From Asticcacaulis sp. (GTDB taxonomy: Bacteria > Pseudomonadota > Alphaproteobacteria > Caulobacterales > Caulobacteraceae), in contig NZ_JAIXSV010000306.1 in NCBI RefSeq assembly GCF_027484505.1, forward strand, positions 1 to 64,000: a stretch of DNA of 64,000 nt, read 5' to 3'. Below the pieces are notes generated by a model. It ran no database searches. It was not told the origin of the DNA and saw only the letters and a program-made list of their open reading frames with translations. A program made the translations under genes and the position numbers. This document shows positions 8,429-18,455 of the stretch, piece by piece. Within the stretch, counting starts at the first letter, position 1; every line of letters begins with the position of its first letter.

Positions 8429-9793
8429 TCAGGGCTCACGCAGCCCTTCCATCGTGTTGCTCAGGACCCGATCTGCCAGATTGGCGATGATGGGGCGGCT
8501 GCCAACGACAATGTCCGCCTGCAACGGCATGCCAGGGACCAGACGGATATCGCCCGGTACATTTTTCAAGTCGACAGACTTGATTTCTGCCCGTACCCGG
8601 TAGAAGCGTTCCGTCGCAGCGGAACCGTCATCGCGTGTCGTGAAACTGTTTTCGCTGATGGCCCTGACTTCTGCCTTCACAGTGCCGAAGCGGGTGAATT
8701 CATAGGCGTTGAGCTTGACCTGAACCTCATCCCCGACCTTGACGAAGCCTTGATCCATGCCGGCAACCTCCGCCTCCACCTCAAGTGTGGCATTGGTCGG
8801 CATCAGGCTGACCAGCACCTCACCCGAAGGTACAACGGAACCAGTACCGACATCGGCGACACTGACCACCGTTGCATCGGCCGCCGCGCGCAGTTCCACC
8901 AGATCACGCCGGAACTGCGCCTTGGACAGTTCCTCCTCGACCGCATTCAACTCGGTCTGTTTCGTGGCCAGTTCCTTGGTCAGGAGGGATTGCCATTCCT
9001 GGATATAGGCCTCGCGCTCCGCCGTGATGCTCTGCAGCTCATGACGCGAGGTGATGACCTGTTGCTCGCTGTTGGACAGGTTGCGGGAAATCTCGGCTTT
9101 GCTGTCCTGGGCGATCAGGACGTTGAGCCGGCTGCCGACTTCCTTGCGGGCCAAGTCTGAGCGCATCTGTTCAATTTCGCTGCTGACTTTCAGGCGGGAC
9201 CGGTAATGCTCGGCGTCGCGCAGGCCGCTGGCGATCTGACCATTGACGGCCTGCATACGCTGGTCGAATACAGCAATCCGGGATTCCCGCTCCGCCTGCC
9301 GGGCCTTCCAGATGGCATATTCGGTCTGCCCCGCCTTGTCGCCGTCCGCAGGCTTGGCAAATGGTGTGCCCGTCTGTTCGGCCTGCAAGCGGGCGACCTG
9401 GGCCTTCAGCGCTTCACGCGAAGAGCTGAGCTGGGAGACATCGGCGCTTGAAATGGTCGGGTCCAGGATGACCAGCAGGTCGTCCTTGGCGACCGTCTGT
9501 CCGGGCCGTACCAGCACTTCCCGCAGCACCGAGGATTCCAGGGGCTGAACCAGCAGGGTCGGCGTTCTCGATACCAGCCGGCCAGGGGCCGACACGACGC
9601 GATCGATCTCCACGACACAGGAAAGAGTAATCGCCAGGACGATCATGGCGAACAACGTATGCACCGTCATCCGGACGCGGGCAGGGTACGGAGCGCCCGT
9701 GATTTCCGCCATATGGGACTGGAAATCATTGATCGACTGGTCGGCGTTGTCGTAGCGGCTACTCGGCCGCAGGACCAGGGATCGACCGTTCAT
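8429..9793 (-). CDS. HlyD-family type I secretion membrane fusion protein
   Basis: Start MNGRSLVLRPSSRYDNA at 9793; single N-terminal TM segment, APGRLVSRTPTLLVQPLESSVLREVLVRPGQTV biotinyl-lipoyl-like motif, long coiled-coil, overlaps the upstream ABC gene. Confidence 0.9.
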   Translation of the reverse strand: MNGRSLVLRPSSRYDNADQSINDFQSHMAEITGAPYPARVRMTVHTLFAMIVLAITLSCVVEIDRVVSAPGRLVSRTPTLLVQPLESSVLREVLVRPGQTVAKDDLLVILDPTISSADVSQLSSSREALKAQVARLQAEQTGTPFAKPADGDKAGQTEYAIWKARQAERESRIAVFDQRMQAVNGQIASGLRDAEHYRSRLKVSSEIEQMRSDLARKEVGSRLNVLIAQDSKAEISRNLSNSEQQVITSRHELQSITAEREAYIQEWQSLLTKELATKQTELNAVEEELSKAQFRRDLVELRAAADATVVSVADVGTGSVVPSGEVLVSLMPTNATLEVEAEVAGMDQGFVKVGDEVQVKLNAYEFTRFGTVKAEVRAISENSFTTRDDGSAATERFYRVRAEIKSVDLKNVPGDIRLVPGMPLQADIVVGSRPIIANLADRVLSNTMEGLREP

Positions 9794-12023
9794 TGCTGGT
9801 TGCTCCGGGGGGCGGCGGGGACTGGTGACGGTTCTGCTGGAACCAGAGATGGCGGTAGATCGGGCAGCGCACGACCAACTCGTCATGGGTGCCGATATCG
9901 TAGACCTGACCGCGCTCCATGACGATGATCTGGTCGCAATCGACCAACGAGGCAAGCCGGTGGGAAATCACCACCATTGTTCTGCCTTCGGCAATGTAGC
10001 GAAGGTTGTTGTTGACGATGCTTTCGCTTTCCGGGTCAAGGGCGCTGGTGGCTTCGTCCAGGATCAGGATGGGGGGATCCACCAGCAGGGCGCGGGCGAT
10101 TGCCAGCCGCTGGCGCTGCCCGCCCGACAGGTTGCTGGCACCTTCCGACAGGACCGTGTCATAGCCGGCAGGCAGGCGCTCAATGAACTCCTCTGCACCA
10201 GCCATCCGTGCGGCCTGGATGATTTCCTCGAAAGTCGCGTCGGGCCGTGCGATGCCGATATTCTCGCGGATGGTGCCGGAGAACAGGAAATTATCCTGCA
10301 GCACGACCCCCAGATTGGCCCGCAGATGCGTCAGGTCCATCTGACGCAGATCGGTGCCATCGATCTTGATCAGGCCATCATAATCCTGATGCAGACCCTG
10401 CAACATGCGGGTAACCGTGGTCTTGCCCGACCCGCTGCGTCCCATGATGCCGGTGACGCTGCCTGCCGGCAATGCGAAGCTGACACGGTCCAGGGCATAG
10501 GATTGAGCGCCGGGATAACGGAAACGCACCTCATCAAAGAGCACGGCCCCCGCAAAGCGCGGGCGCAATCCATGGGTTGAGCGTGTATCTTCGGCTGGGA
10601 TATTGACCAGCGACGATACCTGGCTCAAGGCGCCACGTATCTCCTGAACGCTCTGAAGCAGACCGGCGATCTGTACGATGGGCTGTGTCACACGACCCGC
10701 CAGCATGGTGAAGGCGATCAAAGCGCCGACAGCCACCGCCCCATCCTGGCTACTGAGCGCCAGATAGCAGCCAAGTAGCAGCGAACCGGAATAGATCAGC
10801 TTTTCCAGGGGCTGCAATAAGGTCTGGGGCATGTTCACCAGGAACTGCATGTCCCGGTGGGCCTTCACAGCCTCTGACGCGGCGTCGTCCCATTGCTGAC
10901 GGCGCCGACCCTCCAGAGCCAGTGTCTTGATCGTACGCATGCCATGCACGGTCTCGATCAGTAGCGATCCCTTCATCTGCTCGGCCCTGACCATACGGCC
11001 ATAGGCCCGGCCCACGGCCGGCAGGAATACCAGGATGACCAGGAACATGATCAGCGCCACGCCCAGGACGAAGAAGGTCAGGGGCGCGTGCATGTAGAAC
11101 ATCACCGGCAGCAGCACGACCAGTACTGCGCTGTCCAGCAAAGTAGAAAATACCTGACCGGTCAGGAAGGCACGGATGCGGTTGGCTTCCCCGATCTTGA
11201 AGCTGATCATGCCCGTGGGCTGCCGTTCGAATACCTCAATGGGAAGGCCGACCAGCCTATCGAAAATATAGGTACCGAGGCGGGCATCGATGCGCGCCGT
11301 GCCCTCGGCGACCAACCAGCGCCGCAGATAGCCGAAGATCGCATCGAAGATCACGACAAAGCCGACCCCGACCGCCAATACGAACAGGGTCGACATGCGC
11401 TGATGGACCAGCACGCGGTTAACGACCAGAAAATAAAGCAAGGGCGGCACAAGGGCGAAGAACGACATGGCCAACGCGGAGAATCCGACATCGCGGAAAA
11501 TCCGCTTGTCCTTGGCCAGTTGCCGGATCAGCCACCCGATGCTGAAATCCTCGTCGGCTTGGCTGGTGCCGTGTTTGCGCTTGAACAGAACCGCTTCGCC
11601 AGCCCAGATTTCCGAAAGACTGACGAGATCATACGGTTGCGGCTGTGAACCATCGGTCGGGTGGCGCAGCAAGACAACGGGCGGGGACGATTGCACATGT
11701 GTATTTATGAGAACCTGCGCCGTACCGTCTTTCATGCGCAGCAAAGCCGGGACGGCCCGGCCTAGGCGCAGCAGATGTTCGAAGCGCAGGTGGGTCCGCT
11801 GTGCTTTCAGCCCGTTTTGATCCGCAGCCGCTACGATGCTGGCTGCTGATACTTCGCCGTTGCTACGGGCGAATTGCCGGATCAACTGTTCTTGAGACAG
11901 ATGCAGGCCGTGGTGGCGGGCGATGAAACACAGAGCCTCAAGCATCGTGTGTGACGGAGGGCCAGCATTCTCCTCCGTATTCACCTCCGCGTGTACCATG
12001 CTGTCCCTTCTAAGAAGCCGCAA
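9759..12023 (-). CDS. HlyB-type type I secretion ABC transporter with C39-like domain
   Basis: N-terminal TMLEALCFIARHHGLHLSQEQLIRQFA without the C39 catalytic DCG motif; ABC signatures GRSGSGKTT, LSGGQRQRLAIARALL, LILDEATSALD. Confidence 0.9.
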   Translation of the reverse strand: MRLLRRDSMVHAEVNTEENAGPPSHTMLEALCFIARHHGLHLSQEQLIRQFARSNGEVSAASIVAAADQNGLKAQRTHLRFEHLLRLGRAVPALLRMKDGTAQVLINTHVQSSPPVVLLRHPTDGSQPQPYDLVSLSEIWAGEAVLFKRKHGTSQADEDFSIGWLIRQLAKDKRIFRDVGFSALAMSFFALVPPLLYFLVVNRVLVHQRMSTLFVLAVGVGFVVIFDAIFGYLRRWLVAEGTARIDARLGTYIFDRLVGLPIEVFERQPTGMISFKIGEANRIRAFLTGQVFSTLLDSAVLVVLLPVMFYMHAPLTFFVLGVALIMFLVILVFLPAVGRAYGRMVRAEQMKGSLLIETVHGMRTIKTLALEGRRRQQWDDAASEAVKAHRDMQFLVNMPQTLLQPLEKLIYSGSLLLGCYLALSSQDGAVAVGALIAFTMLAGRVTQPIVQIAGLLQSVQEIRGALSQVSSLVNIPAEDTRSTHGLRPRFAGAVLFDEVRFRYPGAQSYALDRVSFALPAGSVTGIMGRSGSGKTTVTRMLQGLHQDYDGLIKIDGTDLRQMDLTHLRANLGVVLQDNFLFSGTIRENIGIARPDATFEEIIQAARMAGAEEFIERLPAGYDTVLSEGASNLSGGQRQRLAIARALLVDPPILILDEATSALDPESESIVNNNLRYIAEGRTMVVISHRLASLVDCDQIIVMERGQVYDIGTHDELVVRCPIYRHLWFQQNRHQSPPPPGATSNERSIPGPAAE

Positions 12024-12140
12024 CTCATCCTGATGAGGTTTTGAGTGCAGCGCGAAATTGGCCGTTCCGGTAAGAGTAAGTCAAGCCTGACGATGCTCGC
12101 CTCTATCCAAAGAGGAATGCCTGAGCCGCTAGCGACTTTC

Positions 12141-13319
12141 CTACAGTAGAGCCTGCAACCGTTCCATCTCTTCTCGGATGGCCGCAGCGCGGCTAGCAAG
12201 GCCAAGGTCCTCAATATCATTGACATCATGTGCGGCAAAATGATCGTCCGGTCGCCGCCATGCTGTTGATCCAACCTGTTCGGTCGCTTGTCCCCGGTTA
12301 CGCTTATGATGCCATTCCGCTCTGGATTTTGTGAAATAATGGTTGAGGACCAAACGCTTGGCACCTGGTACGGCGTGATTGTCCGGATGGCCTTGGCTAC
12401 CCCCCAACTGCCAGAACTCATCCACAAGACAACCTTGTGCAAGCTGGGTCGTGTGGATATCAGGACGAAGGACGGCGCGCGCTTGGACAATCGTCTTGAC
12501 CAGATTGTTGCGGGAATCCGGGGCATGCGCGCGGCGGGTGAAGCGGCTTACCACCAATTCGTCGGCTCTGTCCTGATGGCCGTTGGAGCCGAACAGCCGC
12601 CAAGGCACCATGAGCCCTGCTGCCGCTTCATAATCCTTCAAGATTTCCGGAACCGTCTCACCCCGCAGCGGGTTCAGGAATTCATCGGCGTCAATGAAGG
12701 CAACCCAGTGGCTGCGCTCAGCTAGGCGGGCCAAGCCCGCGATGTAGGCCGGCCTTTGGACGGCCACACCCGGTATGTCCGGCCAGGGGACATAATCCAC
12801 AATGCCCGCCCTTGCCAGTTTGGCCAGCAATTCACTGCTTCCGTCCGTGCTGCCATTGTCGAAGATCACAAAATGCTCGACCCCGACAAGCCGGTGATAT
12901 GCCAGCCATTCCAGCAGATAAGGCCCTTCATTCTTGACGATCGCACAGACCGACAGTGTGATCGCTGGAGCCGCTTCCAGCGGCTCCAGTGGACGGAAAC
13001 GGAGATTAGGTAATGTCAAGCGGGCCGGAGTACCTGCCAGCGGGGTGCCGTCAGGGACCTGTACGATCAGCTCCCCTGCACGACCATCCAAATGGCTGTC
13101 GGGCAGGGAGACAAAAAAGGCATGGTTCCCTGAACCGATGCCGGCAGCCTGGAGGTCAGGGCGGTGCGTCGCTGCTAGGCCGCTGGCTATGGGTTCTCCA
13201 TTGAACAGGACACGAACCTCAACCCGTTCATCCGGATTAGACGGATTCCAGGCCCAGCCACAGATGGCCCGGCCACCAATACAGTCGAAATGTCCTTGTA
13301 CAGACATCATCGCCCCCAC
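12141..13319 (-). CDS. Glycosyltransferase (GT2/GT92-like) with N-terminal GW-type module
   Basis: LSVCAIVKNEGPYLLEWLAYHRLVGVEHFVIFDNGSTDGS ... WVAFIDADEFLNP; N-terminus GHFDCIGGRAICGWAWNPSNPDERVEVRVLFNGEPIA. Confidence 0.85.
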   Translation of the reverse strand: MGAMMSVQGHFDCIGGRAICGWAWNPSNPDERVEVRVLFNGEPIASGLAATHRPDLQAAGIGSGNHAFFVSLPDSHLDGRAGELIVQVPDGTPLAGTPARLTLPNLRFRPLEPLEAAPAITLSVCAIVKNEGPYLLEWLAYHRLVGVEHFVIFDNGSTDGSSELLAKLARAGIVDYVPWPDIPGVAVQRPAYIAGLARLAERSHWVAFIDADEFLNPLRGETVPEILKDYEAAAGLMVPWRLFGSNGHQDRADELVVSRFTRRAHAPDSRNNLVKTIVQARAVLRPDIHTTQLAQGCLVDEFWQLGGSQGHPDNHAVPGAKRLVLNHYFTKSRAEWHHKRNRGQATEQVGSTAWRRPDDHFAAHDVNDIEDLGLASRAAAIREEMERLQALL

Positions 13320-15553
13320 GCCTGACGGGGCGGCAGAGCCAAACCGGTAAAGGGAACACCATCAAGGTTTAGGTTGGGGCTGTAATACGGATCGGCCAGG
13401 GCGACATGTGACCAGCGGCGGCGCATATACAATTCCTCTTTCATGGCCCTGGCCCGTTTGTCAGGCGTATCGTCGCGGCCCCGGCTGACGCTCTCATAAT
13501 GGTACAGGTCTATATGGGGGGTCCAGACGATGTTATGTCCGCGTTCGCGCAGGCGCAGGCAGAGATCGACATCGTTGAAGGCGACGGGCAGATTGTCCGC
13601 GTCGAAGCCGCCCAATGCCTGGAAATCAGCTTGGCGGATGAACAGGCAGGCGGCTGTGACGGCACTGTAATTGCCGGCCACCTGCGTGCGGTAGAAATAG
13701 CCCTCATCCGCCACGCCGACATGCTGGAAGGCGTTTTCGGCCAGTCCGCCCGTCCCGACGATGACGCCACCATGCTGAAGCATGCCATTGCCAAAGCGCA
13801 GACGCGCGCCGACGGCCCCAACCTCGGGCCGCGAGAGCAGGCCGATGGCGGTTTCCAGCCAATCCGGCGTGATCAGTTCCACATCATTATTGATGAAGCC
13901 CAAAATGTCCCCGTCGGCCTGGGCCGCCGCAAGGTTGTTCATGTCGGCATAATTGAAGGGCGCGTCATAGGGGAGGACACGGAAATGTCCCTGCTGCTTT
14001 CCAGCCTCCAGCCAAGCTAGCGTCTCTGACTGTTCGCTCTGATTGTCGATGATCAGGATTTCATAGTTCGGGTACTGGGTACGCTGCCGGATACTGTCCA
14101 CGGCTGTACGCAATAGTTCCAGCCGGTCGCGGGTGGGGATGATCAGGCTGATGCGGGGGGGATTGGCAGGCAGCCGCCAACGGATACGCCGCAGCCCCTG
14201 TCGTGGATTAATGATCTCCACCTCTGCCCTGCCGGACAGGCATGCCGCGATCAGTTGGGCGATATCGTTGCTGACGGCCTCCGCCGGCGGGCGTTCCAGG
14301 CTGCCCAGAACCTCTGGCAACCGCACGATGCGGGCCGAATCGGTCGACAGCATGGCCCCATAGCGCATGCCCGCCAGGGTCCGCCGCTGGCCCTGGCGGG
14401 CCAGGACCTCTTCCCGGATCAGCGTGACGCCCCGTATGTAATCCTGTGCCAACGCCAGGTCAGGACTCCAGGTCGGCCGGAACCAGGGAAAGGGTTTGCC
14501 GTCACGCGTCACCTGCATGTCGGCATAGACGATGTCCGCCCCCGTCTCCACAGCCAGGGACAGCAGCCGCTGTGCGGCATTGGCGAAGGGGATGGCGCCT
14601 TCATCGACGCACAGAAGATAGGAACCGCCATCAGGCGCCTTCAGGCGCAGGGCCCGTTCAGGCAGGTCCGCCGGCCAATCAGCCAGTGAAACCTCTCCCG
14701 CCTGCGCCCGGTACCAGTCGGCGTAATAGGCAAACCCGACGGAGCGGGGCAGCAGGGTTTCGACATGGCGCAGATAGCAGTCGAGCAGCAACCCCACCCC
14801 TTGCCGCGACGTCTCATCCCCCTCCGGGATGGCCAACAGCCTGCTCAACAAGGGCCGCGCCCCCTCGGTGAGGCCAACGAAGCTGACAGGGCTGCCGGGC
14901 AGGGGGCCGTAATCCCCTGCGACCACGGTCACCTCACGGGTGACGCCATCCAGCATCCAGAAGGGCATAGGCAGGGAAAAAGCATGGTTTCCATTGCCGA
15001 TGCCGGCATTGATGAGATCGCCGCGCCTTTCATCCGCATCCGTGGCAGAGACTTCCTGTCCATCGACCAGCGCACGTACGCGCACGGCCCGGTCGGGGGC
15101 ATGCGGGTGCCAACACCAGCCTTTGATGTTCGTCCCCAGTACCGTATCGACATTGCCCCGGATCAGGGAGGCATCACTGGCCAGTGCCGTCTCGTCCGGT
15201 GCGGGCAGGTCGTCTTGTGTGAACAGGATGCTGCCGCTGGATGCTTCACGCACCAGGAAGGGCTGACCGACCTCAAGATGGAGGGGGATGCGGAAGCCGC
15301 ACCGACCGTCGCCATGCCCGCCTTGGGCCACATCTTGCCTGTCCAGATTGGCCACACCAGCCGCCACTGGCTGGCCTTGTACTTCTACGCTCAACAGAAG
15401 GCGGCGCCCCGGCTCCGCGGAATTATAGGCCCATCCGACAAGCACATTGTCGGTGTATGTTTCCAGATAGCCGATCACCCGCATCTTTCCGACGCCCCTG
15501 TCCGGATGATTGCTGAGAAGGTGCCTATACACGGCCATGGCCGCAATGGGCAA
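13307..15553 (-). CDS. Family 2 glycosyltransferase with two N-terminal GW-type modules
   Basis: ISLIIPTRDRLELLRTAVDSIRQRTQYPNYEILIIDNQS...GFINNDVELI; N-terminal GWAYNSAEPGRRL and GWCWHPHAPDRAVRVRALVDG segments. Confidence 0.85.
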   Translation of the reverse strand: MPIAAMAVYRHLLSNHPDRGVGKMRVIGYLETYTDNVLVGWAYNSAEPGRRLLLSVEVQGQPVAAGVANLDRQDVAQGGHGDGRCGFRIPLHLEVGQPFLVREASSGSILFTQDDLPAPDETALASDASLIRGNVDTVLGTNIKGWCWHPHAPDRAVRVRALVDGQEVSATDADERRGDLINAGIGNGNHAFSLPMPFWMLDGVTREVTVVAGDYGPLPGSPVSFVGLTEGARPLLSRLLAIPEGDETSRQGVGLLLDCYLRHVETLLPRSVGFAYYADWYRAQAGEVSLADWPADLPERALRLKAPDGGSYLLCVDEGAIPFANAAQRLLSLAVETGADIVYADMQVTRDGKPFPWFRPTWSPDLALAQDYIRGVTLIREEVLARQGQRRTLAGMRYGAMLSTDSARIVRLPEVLGSLERPPAEAVSNDIAQLIAACLSGRAEVEIINPRQGLRRIRWRLPANPPRISLIIPTRDRLELLRTAVDSIRQRTQYPNYEILIIDNQSEQSETLAWLEAGKQQGHFRVLPYDAPFNYADMNNLAAAQADGDILGFINNDVELITPDWLETAIGLLSRPEVGAVGARLRFGNGMLQHGGVIVGTGGLAENAFQHVGVADEGYFYRTQVAGNYSAVTAACLFIRQADFQALGGFDADNLPVAFNDVDLCLRLRERGHNIVWTPHIDLYHYESVSRGRDDTPDKRARAMKEELYMRRRWSHVALADPYYSPNLNLDGVPFTGLALPPRQAWGR

Positions 15554-15587
15554 ACCATACCCATATCTGCGTTGATGCAGGCAGCGA

Positions 15588-16337
15588 TCATGCCGCCATG
15601 GCGCGGTCCAGCAGGTGGGGCGTCAGGGGGCCGAAATCCACGACGCGGCCCTGCTCCAGCACAGCCACCTTGTTGCACAATCTCTCCACCAGGACCCGGT
15701 TATGGGTGGCGATCACCATGAGGGCGGAACGGTCGATCAGGCCGTTGACCCGCTGTTCGGCCCGCTCCATGAAGGCGCTGTCCCCCGCCGTGATCCATTC
15801 ATCCAGCAGCAGGATCTGCGGGGAGATGGCCGTCGTCACCGCGAACATCAACCGCAGCAGCATGCCCGAGGAATAGATTTTCACCGGCAGGTCCAGATAG
15901 CTGCCCAGACCGGAGAAAGCGCTGATCTCTCCTGCATAGGCATCGACCTCTGCCGCACTCATGCCCAGCAGCAGGCCGCGCAGCCGCACATTCTCGCGTC
16001 CCGTCGCCTCAGGATTGATGCCGACCATCAGGTCGAACATGGGGGAAACCCGGCCCCGGACATGGACCCGGCCCCCCGTCGGTTCGTAGATGCCGGCCAT
16101 GGTGCGCAGCAAGGTGCTTTTCCCGGCCCCATTATGCCCGACCAGGGCGACGCGGTCGCCTTCCTGCAGGTGCAGATTGACGCCCGCCAGCGCATCGATA
16201 TGGACCCGCGCCCCCGGCTCGCGCCCGATGCGCCCGCCCGTCGACAGGTTGAGAGCTGTCTTCTTCAGGGACCGTCCATGCAGCCCGAAAATCTGGAAAC
16301 GGACACTGACATCCTCAAGGCGGATTTCGACACTCAT
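15588..16337 (-). CDS. Polysaccharide ABC transporter ATP-binding protein (Wzt/KpsT-type)
   Basis: VALVGHNGAGKSTLLRTMAGIYEPTGGRVHVRGRVSPMFDLMVGINPEATGREN and LLLDEWITAGD. Confidence 0.92.
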   Translation of the reverse strand: MSVEIRLEDVSVRFQIFGLHGRSLKKTALNLSTGGRIGREPGARVHIDALAGVNLHLQEGDRVALVGHNGAGKSTLLRTMAGIYEPTGGRVHVRGRVSPMFDLMVGINPEATGRENVRLRGLLLGMSAAEVDAYAGEISAFSGLGSYLDLPVKIYSSGMLLRLMFAVTTAISPQILLLDEWITAGDSAFMERAEQRVNGLIDRSALMVIATHNRVLVERLCNKVAVLEQGRVVDFGPLTPHLLDRAMAA

Positions 16338-16341
16338 CGGG

Positions 16342-17220
16342 TCACGTCCAGTAGGTGATGCGCGGGCGGGCCGCCCGGAAGGTCAGCAGGCCTGCCAGCA
16401 GGCCGGAGAGCGCGATCAGCCCCGATACCAGCCAGTGCATGGGATCGCTGTGGCCGGTGGTCAGCGGCTGGCGCAGGATTTCCAGCAGATAATAGAACGG
16501 GTTCAACAGCAGGGCCGGATGCCCTTCCGCCAGGAAGCTGCCCTTCCACAGGACCGGCGTGATGAAGAAGGCGCCCGTGATGATGGTGGCCACGATCTGG
16601 GACACATCGCGGAACCGCATGCAGATGCAGGCCAGTGCCAGGCCCCAGCCATAGCCGGACAGGGCCAGCAGCGCCAGAGCCAGCAAGGCCAGCCCCACAT
16701 CCAGCAGCGAGACCGGCACGCCAAACCACAGCAGGACCGCCACGACGATCAGGGCATGGTGCAGCAGCACCAGCAGATTGCGGGCAACGACCCGGCAGAC
16801 GAACAGGGTCAGGGGCAGGCGGATCTGTTTCAGATAGCCCTCGGCCTCTGTCAGGGCTGTGCAGTTTTCGTTGATCAGGCCCGTGATCAGGGTCCAGGCC
16901 ACCATGCCGACGGCGACATGCGGCAGGAAGGCATGGACATCGACATTGAAAAGATTGGCGTAAACGACACCGATGCCCACGGTGAAGGCCAGCATGCTGA
17001 TCGTCACCCAGAGCGGACCCAGCAGTGAACCCCGGTATTTCTGGCGGATATCGCTGGCGGCCAGGGTCAGCCAGATCCGCCAGCAGGCCAGCCCGCGTCC
17101 AATATCGGCGAATGCCAGGGCGAAGGAGGGCGATCCATCCGCCCGGAATTCTTCAAGCCGGTCGGTACGGGCCGCAGCCGTCTCCGGTTGGCGATCTGAC
17201 ATGACGAACATACTTCTCAT
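16342..17220 (-). CDS. Polysaccharide ABC transporter permease (Wzm/KpsM-type)
   Basis: DIRQKYRGSLLGPLWVTISMLAFTVGIGVVYANLFN and multiple TM helices; adjacent to the ATP-binding gene. Confidence 0.92.
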   Translation of the reverse strand: MRSMFVMSDRQPETAAARTDRLEEFRADGSPSFALAFADIGRGLACWRIWLTLAASDIRQKYRGSLLGPLWVTISMLAFTVGIGVVYANLFNVDVHAFLPHVAVGMVAWTLITGLINENCTALTEAEGYLKQIRLPLTLFVCRVVARNLLVLLHHALIVVAVLLWFGVPVSLLDVGLALLALALLALSGYGWGLALACICMRFRDVSQIVATIITGAFFITPVLWKGSFLAEGHPALLLNPFYYLLEILRQPLTTGHSDPMHWLVSGLIALSGLLAGLLTFRAARPRITYWT

Positions 17221-17432
17221 TTCCGAGGTTCGGGCCGCAGATATATCGTAACGGGTGCCAGCCTCAAATGTTGATCGAAACCCTGTCTGCCATGTTCCGC
17301 ACCGGCAAGGTTGGTTTTGTTTGGTCAGTCCTTCCGAAACCCGTATACTAAATCAATTCCTTATGTGGTAACCCATCTTCGGTTATCAGAAGCCAAAGTA
17401 ATGGCGATCAGCCTAATCCAGATAGAATAGCC

Positions 17433-18455
17433 ATGAGACTGCGAAATAAGATAAGATGGCTTTACGAGGAGATGGTCGATTTATTCGATTTTATCCGCGC
17501 CTACATGTTGTACATCTTTAAGCCGAATTACATTCGCCGCAAGTGGGATGGAGAGAGCACTCTATCCGGCGCAAGGCGAGTGGCGGTTTTCAATCACTTC
17601 GACAAGCGCGGCGTGGTCCATGATTATGTCCTGCATTATCTAAGTGAGTTGCAGCGCGCTGGTTTTACCATCGTCTTTACCAGCAATTCCCCCCGTTTCC
17701 CCAAGGCCAGTGTGGAGCGTTTGTCGCCCCTGGTGGCGCGGATATTGTGGCGCGCCAATGTCGGCTATGATTTTGGGGCCTTCAAGGATGGCATCGCCCA
17801 GATCCCCGATGTGAACGGCCTGGAGATGCTGCTGGTCACCAATGACAGCATCTATGGTCCTGTGCAGGATCTGGGCGAGATCATCGGCAATGCCGATCCC
17901 GCCGCGGCAGATGTCTGGGGCATCACCGACTGCTGGTCGCGCCTTTTCCATCTGCAGAGCTATTTCGTGCTGTTCCATCCCCGGGCTCTCCAGGATCCGG
18001 CCTTCCGCCGATTCTGGCGCTGGCTGCCCTATTTCCGGCGCAAGGAATGGGTCATCCGGTATGGGGAGATCGGGCTGACGCAGTACTTGATGAAATACGG
18101 TCTGCGGTGTCAGGCGCTTTATCCCTATCGTGCCATGGTTGCCCGCGTCTCTGGCCCGATTGAGACCTATCTGGACAAGACCGACCCCAAGGATGATCCC
18201 ATCCGCTATCGCTATCTGGAGATGATCGGCCGTTTCCTGCGCGAGGGTGTGGCCCTGAACCAGACGCATTTCTTCTGGGATGAACTGCTGGTGACAAGCC
18301 GCTGTCCCTTCATCAAACGCGATCTCCTCCAGCGCAATCCCGTGGGCATCCCCTACCTCCAGTACTGGGAAACCTTGCTGAAGGATGTGTCATCCTATGA
18401 TGCGCGCCTGATCGTGAAGCATCTGGAATATTCAATGCGCAACCGCGTTTACTGA
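17433..18455 (+). CDS. RgpF-like rhamnan synthesis/LPS biosynthesis protein
   Basis: RRVAVFNHFDKRGVVHDYVLHYLSELQRAGFTIVFTSNS...RANVGYDFGAFKDGI...LLVTNDSIYGPV. Confidence 0.85.
   Translation: MRLRNKIRWLYEEMVDLFDFIRAYMLYIFKPNYIRRKWDGESTLSGARRVAVFNHFDKRGVVHDYVLHYLSELQRAGFTIVFTSNSPRFPKASVERLSPLVARILWRANVGYDFGAFKDGIAQIPDVNGLEMLLVTNDSIYGPVQDLGEIIGNADPAAADVWGITDCWSRLFHLQSYFVLFHPRALQDPAFRRFWRWLPYFRRKEWVIRYGEIGLTQYLMKYGLRCQALYPYRAMVARVSGPIETYLDKTDPKDDPIRYRYLEMIGRFLREGVALNQTHFFWDELLVTSRCPFIKRDLLQRNPVGIPYLQYWETLLKDVSSYDARLIVKHLEYSMRNRVY

Noticed and set aside
9759-12023. Possible bacteriocin-processing C39 peptidase
   Set aside because: The N-terminal domain lacks the catalytic Cys motif and matches the C39-like domain of HlyB-type RTX exporters, so leader-peptide cleavage is not supported.
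14765-15721. 318-aa plus-strand ORF (and 29233-30336 +, 31974-32972 +, 57758-58831 +, 4488-5405 +)
   Set aside because: All are antisense shadows of well-supported genes; Arg/Gly/His/Gln-rich translations without domains.
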